Shown here: in pieces, positions 57,951 through 64,000 of the stretch
Layout: each line of letters begins with the position of its first letter
How positions within the stretch are numbered: the first letter of the stretch is position 1
NCBI RefSeq assembly: GCF_963678635.1
Contig: NC_087070.1
Span: 9,644,539 to 9,708,538, forward strand
Origin: Symsagittifera roscoffensis
Taxonomy: Eukaryota > Xenacoelomorpha > Acoela > Convolutidae
DNA length: 64,000 nucleotides
Direction: 5' to 3'
The notes under the pieces: model-generated
What the model was told of the DNA's origin: nothing
Database searches by the model: none
What the model saw: the letters and a program-made list of their open reading frames with translations, nothing else
Position numbers and translations under genes: made by a program

Positions 57951-58325
57951 GTTTTCTTCAGTTCCAGTCCCTCATGAGTGAATACAGTTCTAACTCCCCC
58001 TTCGATTTGTTTTTCACCGCGTTTTTTTGGTTGTGATTGTCTACCGCGGAAGTCTTCTAGATCTACTTCGAACTGGGAATTATCCTCCGGGTTATCTCTA
58101 TAAGTTCTTGTTAGGGTAGTTTTAAATTTTGTTGGACTATGTTAGTATGTGTTCTGGCTGCACTTCTACAATGTTTAGCGAAATGACCTTTACCACCACA
58201 CGTTATGCAACTTTTTCTCAACAGGACATGAGGTAGGTTGTCCCTTTTTGAATTTTTGACCACAAATTCTACATTTGTTACTTTTCTACAATTGTTAAAG
58301 TTGATTTGTTTGTACAGAATTATAT

Positions 58326-59080
58326 TCAGGGAATTTTATGCACGGTTGGTGTATTTTTGTACCTTTCTTGTGGACTAACACGTATGCTAACACATTTTTT
58401 TGGGGTCAGATATTCGATGCATATTTTTTCGAAATTACCACAATTCGCATATTTGTGATAAAAATCTCTAAATAATTCAGCTTCAAGTTTGCCCAGTTTT
58501 AAACTTTTTGCCAATTCTGAGAGAATTTCGTAAAATGTTTCTAATGACTCGTGGTTTTTCTGTCTTCGGTTGAATAAATTGTATCTCGCGTAAGTCAAGT
58601 TTGTAGTTACGGTGAACGTAATTTTTAGTAAATCCCAAAATTCTGCGAAAATTCAAGTTTTCTTTTACCAGGGTTTTTGTATGAGAAGCATTTTTGTCCT
58701 TCTTTTCCGAGTGTTAAGTACAGTTGTGACTTTATCTTTTTATCGATAACAACAATCTGTAGTCCATTAAACTTCGCGTTGTCGTCTGCTTTCCTCCTTC
58801 TCACTTCTTCGTTGTAAGCTTGAGGTGCTAGTTCCTATCGTTCTTCTTTTTCGGCCCGGCCGATTTGATTGTCGGATGATTCCGCTGTTTCTGGGAGAAG
58901 GTATATTAGTTCGGGTCTCGCCGGCGGGTTAATGACACCTTCGATATCCACCGAATCTTTAGCGATGATTGTCAGCTGGAATTTTTCCGCCCGTTTTTCC
59001 CAGTCATGTTGGTTCTCGCTTGATGTGTTGTTCCAGAAAAACTCTAGGCCCCGTATAATCGACTCGTTTGACTGCGCCAT
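58326..59080 (-). pseudogene. Gag region of the Ty3/gypsy fossil
   Basis: Begins close to the LTR with MAQSNESIIRGLEFFWNN, followed by a retrotransposon-type gag segment (ARYNLFNRRQKNHESLETFY) and, beyond 58326, a Cys/His knuckle-like area. Broken fossil. Confidence 0.65.
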
Positions 59081-59090
59081 GTTAAAAAAT

Positions 59091-59446
59091 TGAGATGAAA
59101 TAGGTAACAGTGTGGATAACAGTAAGACGAGGTTTACTTAAGCTAAGCTAGTTTAATACTTAATATGTTACGGGATTTATACTAACCTAGCTAGTCGGCT
59201 TTTATCTAAGACTAGATTAAAAGACGTAGAGTTAAGATAACTAGGCTAATATAAGGGTAAGATTGTTTGAAAGGTTGAATTAAGATTAGTTGTTTACAGA
59301 ATTAATTGCAATAAAAACGTTCATTGACTCAAACTCAGTTGTGCCAAAAGCCAATGCGTTTTTGGCAGGTATTAGACTAAATTAACATTAAGCGAAAAAC
59401 GACGTAAGTGTTGAAAGGTCATTAACAGATAATATCCCTCTTGATA
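59091..59446 (-). repeat. 5' LTR of the Ty3/gypsy fossil
   Basis: About 356 bp, matched block by block (CTAACCTAGCTAGT, AAAAGACGTAGAGTTAAGATA, GACTCAAACTCAGTTGTGCC) to the LTR at 52337-52623. The gag region begins about 10 bp from its inner end. CGTTG follows the outer end. Confidence 0.85.
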
Positions 59447-59451
59447 CGTTG

Positions 59452-61544
59452 TAGGTATCTCATCATCCTGACCCGAAAAACTGTTTTATAATATCAAATG
59501 GTTTTCAGCAAATTTTCCGTAGCCTGAAAAAGTCTTGAACCAAACAATCACTGTGCAGGAGCTTTTTAGTGGCAAATCTAGTGGTTTTTTTTGTTCGCAG
59601 AATTTTGCCAATTGGAAATATCTTTTGTTTGCCGATTTTTTGCTCAGAATCATCTGAACCAGCCAATCATCAAGCTTGGTTTGAGCAGCTCAAACTGAAT
59701 AGCAGAAAACAGTTGTAAGTACTTTCGAATTCAACTTCGACTCAAAGAGTGATCTAACTTTTTCTCGTAGTCGCCCATATACTGCCAGATTACGCTTTTT
59801 GTATTGCTTTTTGTTGGTTCATAGGTCGCTAGGTCGCCCTGAAAATGCCTTTGATGTTTCGAGTGTCTTTGTGTTGCTATTTTCTCAGAAACGAGAATAT
59901 TTTGGCAGCCTATTATGCAGTAGGGCCATCCTGAGCAACTTCTTATCGGTATTTTTTTTTTACAATTTGTCTGCCTATATTTTTAGTTTGATTTGCTGGT
60001 AGGAGCCTGAAAAAGCAGATTTTCAAAAAAACTGGGCTCTGCAAAAATGTAAAAAATTGTTTTCATGACGGTGATGGGTAATCTTCATCCATTATCTTGC
60101 CATATGGGATAACTTAGAGTTCGGCAAAAACTCTCAAGTAGCGTCCTTTTTTCTAGTTCACACGACTTGGAATACATTGGCAAATCATTTCGCTGTACTG
60201 CGCATCCTGTTTAATGACTAATTGCAAATTAACTCTGTTTGGTCGTTTCATGTAGTTTTGCTTTCACTGTCTTTTGCATTGGCAGCGGAACACTGATTGA
60301 ATTGCTGAAAAATTGCTCTAGCTCCTCCTGGGCTTTGTTGATTGTTTGTACTCTTTTGTTATCCTAGACCATAGTTTTTGAAACGCCTTACCCTACTGGT
60401 TCATCGTTAAACTTTTAGTTGAGCCACACTAACACAATAATTTTTTGTATTTTAATAATTTTAACTTGAATGAGTTGTCTAGACATCGCAGTAAATTGAA
60501 AGCAGAGATTGCCGTGCTCTAGCCTTGAGGGGACAGCCCGTTGACGGGAAAACTGCCTTTTTCTAATCAGCGACAACTCGCAGGTGGTAAAAGTTCGGAC
60601 TAAATGACACTTCAAAACTGTAGATTGAGTGACAAGCACTGATTCAAGAGCGTTTTCTTATCTTCATTGTAAGCGTACGAGGCAAGTGGTCGCCTTGGTA
60701 CAAATTATTGTCGCTTTATTGAAAGTGCCGCACTCTTTAAAGCGTCTTTTTACTTGAGACTATTAGTTACCGCTTTTGACCACTTGTAAATCTCAATGAT
60801 TTTACGCCTTGCCTTACAGAGCATTTTAGTGTTCGAATTTTGGATGCATTCAAGGTGTACTCAAATTTATACTTTCTGCTCAAACAGCGTCCTCTTTATC
60901 TAATGTAAAGTAAAACAATTTCAATAACTTTTTTCATGTCTGAAAAAAATTGAGAAACTAAACAAAACATTTCAATCAAGTTTTGGCAATTTCGAATATA
61001 TAATCTTCAAACTCGGCTCCAACAAAACTTTGTTAATATTGCTGTTTGTAAAATAAATGGTTTTTGTGACTTCCCAGGTTGACTTGCACACAATAGAAAT
61101 GCTAGTCATACACATCATATATGGAACCTATGAAAAAGCGCTTGTCAAACGGTTTCATTTTATGAAAATTATACGATTAATTTTTTTTTCAAAATTTAGC
61201 ATTTTCTTCATTTCTTCTACTACAACAAAAAATGTTGATATTAAATTTTAAAGGATTTGAAATAAAAACAAACATGGAAAAACAAAGTTGTATTCAAAAA
61301 GTGATCAGAAATTTATCTAGAAAGTAAAATACTAGCTCCACGTGCGTGAATTTGTATAAACAGTATTTTTTTATCCGCGTTTGTGTTGTTGACCTCACGG
61401 GTTGACAAAAAATGCTTATCATATGATTTTCATTATGAAAAAAATGCTTATCATACTCTTTCATACAATTTCATAGAGCAAAAGTAAGTGTATGAAAATA
61501 GCAAAATAAGTGTTTTATCCATAAATGAAAATGTATCTCAAAAC
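59452..61544. other. Intergenic DNA, no gene recognised
   Basis: AT-rich. ORFs are short and show no family motifs. No RNA gene or well-bounded repeat seen. Confidence 0.4.
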
Positions 61545-61630
61545 CCTCAAACCGCTCAAATCTTGCTGGAAAACCGCTCAAACCGCTCATATCTTGAGCG
61601 GTTTTTGAGCGGGATCTCGACCCGGGGCTA
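61545..61630. repeat. GAGCGGTTT array, solitary end
   Basis: AACCGCTCAAATCTTGCTGG units run into TTTTTGAGCGGGATCTCGAC and CCGGGG, i.e. one terminus of the array element in reverse orientation. The other end is missing. Confidence 0.75.
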
Positions 61631-61744
61631 CACACAAAGGTCTAGTAGAGTAACCTTCACTGAAGTTTGAAATTTTTAAACAGCAGAAAGCAGAAAAAAA
61701 CCGAATTAATATTAAAAGCAAAGAAGTTTGCAAGCAGTTAGTTA

Positions 61745-61885
61745 TGATCAAACTTCCACAATTGCACATGACTCATCCAGACGTGGATATTTGTAGTTGG
61801 ATTTTCCTGCCAGTTTGTTCTGGGTAACTGAGGGTGATGTCATTCCCCAAGTAGCTCTCTGGTCGCTGTTAAATCTGAGTCTGAT
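61745..61885 (-). pseudogene. Decayed duplicate of exon a of the multi-pass membrane protein gene
   Basis: On the minus strand CTCAGATTTAACAGCGACCA, the TGACATCACCCTC area, GATGAGTCATGTG and TTTGATCATAAC line up in order with the exon at 35066-35211 and its downstream intron. The frame is open across it (LRFNSDQRATWG to DESCAIVE). The GT donor of the original (TGTG/GTATAT) has become TGTG/GAAGTT, so it is unlikely to splice as the original does. No neighbouring exons of a paralogous gene were recognised in the window. Confidence 0.65.
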
Positions 61886-61889
61886 AATA

Positions 61890-64000
61890 AATATCATACT
61901 GACAGTCAAACTTTTCAATTTAATTAATATTTTGTATTTTTTTCATAGCATTTTATGGTCCTTATGAAAAAATTACATCAAAAATCAAGTTGTCATCTTT
62001 CTAAAGTCCCTTATCAATTTTCCTGGGAAAAGGCTATTAACACCGGAAGGAGTCGCCGGAGCGGTTCAACTCAAAAGGGTTTGATTTCTCGTGTCCATTG
62101 TCGCTATAAAATCAATATGCACTCACTCAAAACTTTGCATAAATTGCTTATATCCAGGGTGTTTTTCTGATATCCCTAGTCTTTACCTATCATACCACAA
62201 ATTTTTGACTACCACAAAATTTTGACTCAGTGGGGTTTGAAAAACGTCTTCCGGAAGTCTGGTTGGGATTATTTGCTTAAGGCATAACACAGAAGGTAGA
62301 GGGCCCAGGGGGTCTGGGGTTTTAAGCTCAAGCCTAACTCAATAAGATCTGTAACATACAAAATTTTGATCCCATGCGAACTGCTAGGTGCTGAGTTTTA
62401 ATAGGACAATTTTAACATCCGAGAACCATTATCACTTGGATTGTCCGAGGACTCCGGTTTTTTGCATGCTCGGGTCAAATCATCTCTATGATTTTCATAA
62501 AGTGTTCTTAGTTTCTATTTGGGGGGAGATTTCGCTATATCGGTACGGTCGTAGAAATTTTGCCAGATGAGGGACTAGTTCTCTCAAGATTTGAACTATT
62601 TTGAAATTGGGCTTTTGTTTGTTTTTCTGCTTATCATACTTATTAGTGAATACCAAGCGACTTACTACTCATTAACTTTCACTATACTGCATTTCTCAAG
62701 GTAAAACTCCAATCTAAGCCTGGGTTTGGCGAATTAGTGTCAAGATCACCGATCCTATATGAGACCTTAGTAAGAAAATATCATTGTTATCATAAAATTG
62801 CAATCCGGGCAAATTTTTAAACAAATATGAAAAGCGAGCAAAAAAATAATTTTTGAAAAAATTATGGATTTTAAAAACATACTGGCAGATAACTTAGCAG
62901 GCTGGTCGAACATTTAAGACTTTGCCTTGATAAGATCAGCATCGAACCATTTCCTCTCGTCAGCCGTTGATTCCAATAGACTGGAAAAATCTGTAAATCA
63001 ACATAAGTAGATTTCACATTTCTCATTTTGTATCATCATCTTGAAAAGTCAAATCTACCAATAACTTCCTTAAAAAAACTTTTTTATCGGCTCATATTGA
63101 TAAGCGGTCATGAAAAAAGAACTAAAATTTTACGTTAAAAGTTTGGACCTAATCACTTTTACAATGCCTCTGTTTATAAAAACTGCTCTATATAACGGGA
63201 TTGTCAAAATGATGATTTCAAATTAGTGAAAACTATTTGAGTCGTATACCTACTGGACTCGATTGTTGAAAAAAACTTGATTCTCAAAAAATGACTGTTC
63301 TGATCTTTATAAGGCTAGTTTACGAATCAAATGCATTGCTTTTAACAGTCTATCATGAATCAAGTGTCAAACATTCAGCCAAGTGTTTGCCGAAAAAACA
63401 ATACATACATAGAGAAATTAATTAACCATTAATTCGTTTGAAATTGAAAGGTTAGAAAATATGTTATTCCGATAACTGTATATAATTGTTATTTTTAACA
63501 ATCAAAAGTGCAAAGATCTAATATTGTTTTTCTAAAATGGAAACGTTGTCGCGGTCAAGCGGAAACGTTTTTTTGTTTTACTTATTGCCCATTGTTTTCT
63601 TTTTGTATCATCCTCCGTGTATTTCTCTTGTATGAATAATGAGCACCAAAAGTCTAACCCTAAAAGTGTTGTTTTGACAAATAATTGACATTTGTCCATA
63701 CTCAGTATTACATCAGAATTTCATGGTTGCAAGGAAGAACCTATATTTTTCATGGCATAAAAAAGTTCTAAAATCGTAGAAAAAATAACAAAAATAAACA
63801 TGCGCCATCTTGCAGTTGTCCGAAATCTTAAAAACATGTACTTCATTTTCAGCGCAGTTTTGTTTTGAGTCACTGGACCAAAATCCGGACAGTCTTCTAA
63901 ACTAGAAATGACTTTTCATCTGATTTTAATTTTTGATGAGTTCTTCAATTACGTGTATATTCTATGTTCTCATGTTTTCTCTTGAATTAGATTTTTTTCA
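61890..64000. other. Right margin, no gene recognised
   Basis: Includes the worn third copy of the 79-bp repeat at about 63638-63690. Other ORFs are short and unsupported. A gene entering from the right edge cannot be excluded. Confidence 0.4.

Larger units (their letters stand above)
47489..59446 (-). mobile_element. Ty3/gypsy-type LTR retrotransposon, fossil, split by a later insertion
   Basis: Runs on the minus strand from an LTR at 59091-59446 to an LTR at 47489-47558 plus 52337-52623. In order it carries a gag region, protease/reverse transcriptase/RNase H, integrase and a third long hydrophilic reading region. A 5-bp CGTTG flanks both outer ends, consistent with a target duplication. 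The two LTRs differ by roughly one base in eight by eye, so it is old. It is broken, with about ten or more interruptions across its reading frames. A 4.8-kb composite element lies inside the left LTR. No primer-binding site was recognised. Confidence 0.85.

Overview
The window reads as AT-rich genomic DNA of an invertebrate animal. Split genes with GT-AG introns sit in long, repeat-filled non-coding DNA, and exons are visibly richer in G+C than their surroundings. I cannot name the species. There are no bacterial-style operons.

Regions. (1) <1 to 9.3 kb, minus strand: nine exons of an SLC6-type Na+/Cl- coupled transporter, TM1 to the start of TM12. The last exon(s) lie off the left edge. Its introns hold tRNA-derived SINE-like sequences, a minisatellite, small MITEs and one hAT MITE. 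(2) 9.0-17.5 kb: a tandem duplication containing SLC6 exon 1. The upstream copy of the exon is a pseudo-exon. (3) 17.5-24.4 kb: no gene recognised; foldback and hAT-derived repeats. (4) 24.4-35.2 kb, minus strand: eight phase-consistent exons of an unrecognised multi-pass membrane protein, with a long Ser/Arg/Gly-rich N-terminal region and about eight membrane segments. Upstream lie three isolated exon candidates (35.5, 37.0 and 43.0 kb) that I could not connect. (5) 41.0-42.7 kb: a hAT DNA transposon with a 405-codon transposase remnant and perfect 8-bp target duplications. It has the same ends as the many short 'CAGGGGCGGAT' MITEs across the window, so it is a plausible relative of their mobiliser. 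(6) 47.5-59.45 kb: a broken Ty3/gypsy-type LTR retrotransposon on the minus strand. One of its LTRs is split by a 4.8-kb composite insertion carrying arrays of a GAGCGGTTT motif, older Ty3-like pol fragments and a tRNA-Arg(TCG) gene. (7) 59.5-64 kb: mostly featureless, but with a decayed copy of one exon of the multi-pass protein gene and a further GAGCGGTTT array.

The SLC6 and multi-pass genes are independent transcription units on the same strand. The rest of the window is largely a record of transposition: a hAT family and its MITEs, TA-flanked foldback elements, subterminal-array elements, SINE-like tRNA derivatives and LTR fossils, several nested. Most calls rest on splice-phase logic, motif recognition by eye and terminal-repeat/target-duplication matching. 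No database search or alignment was run.
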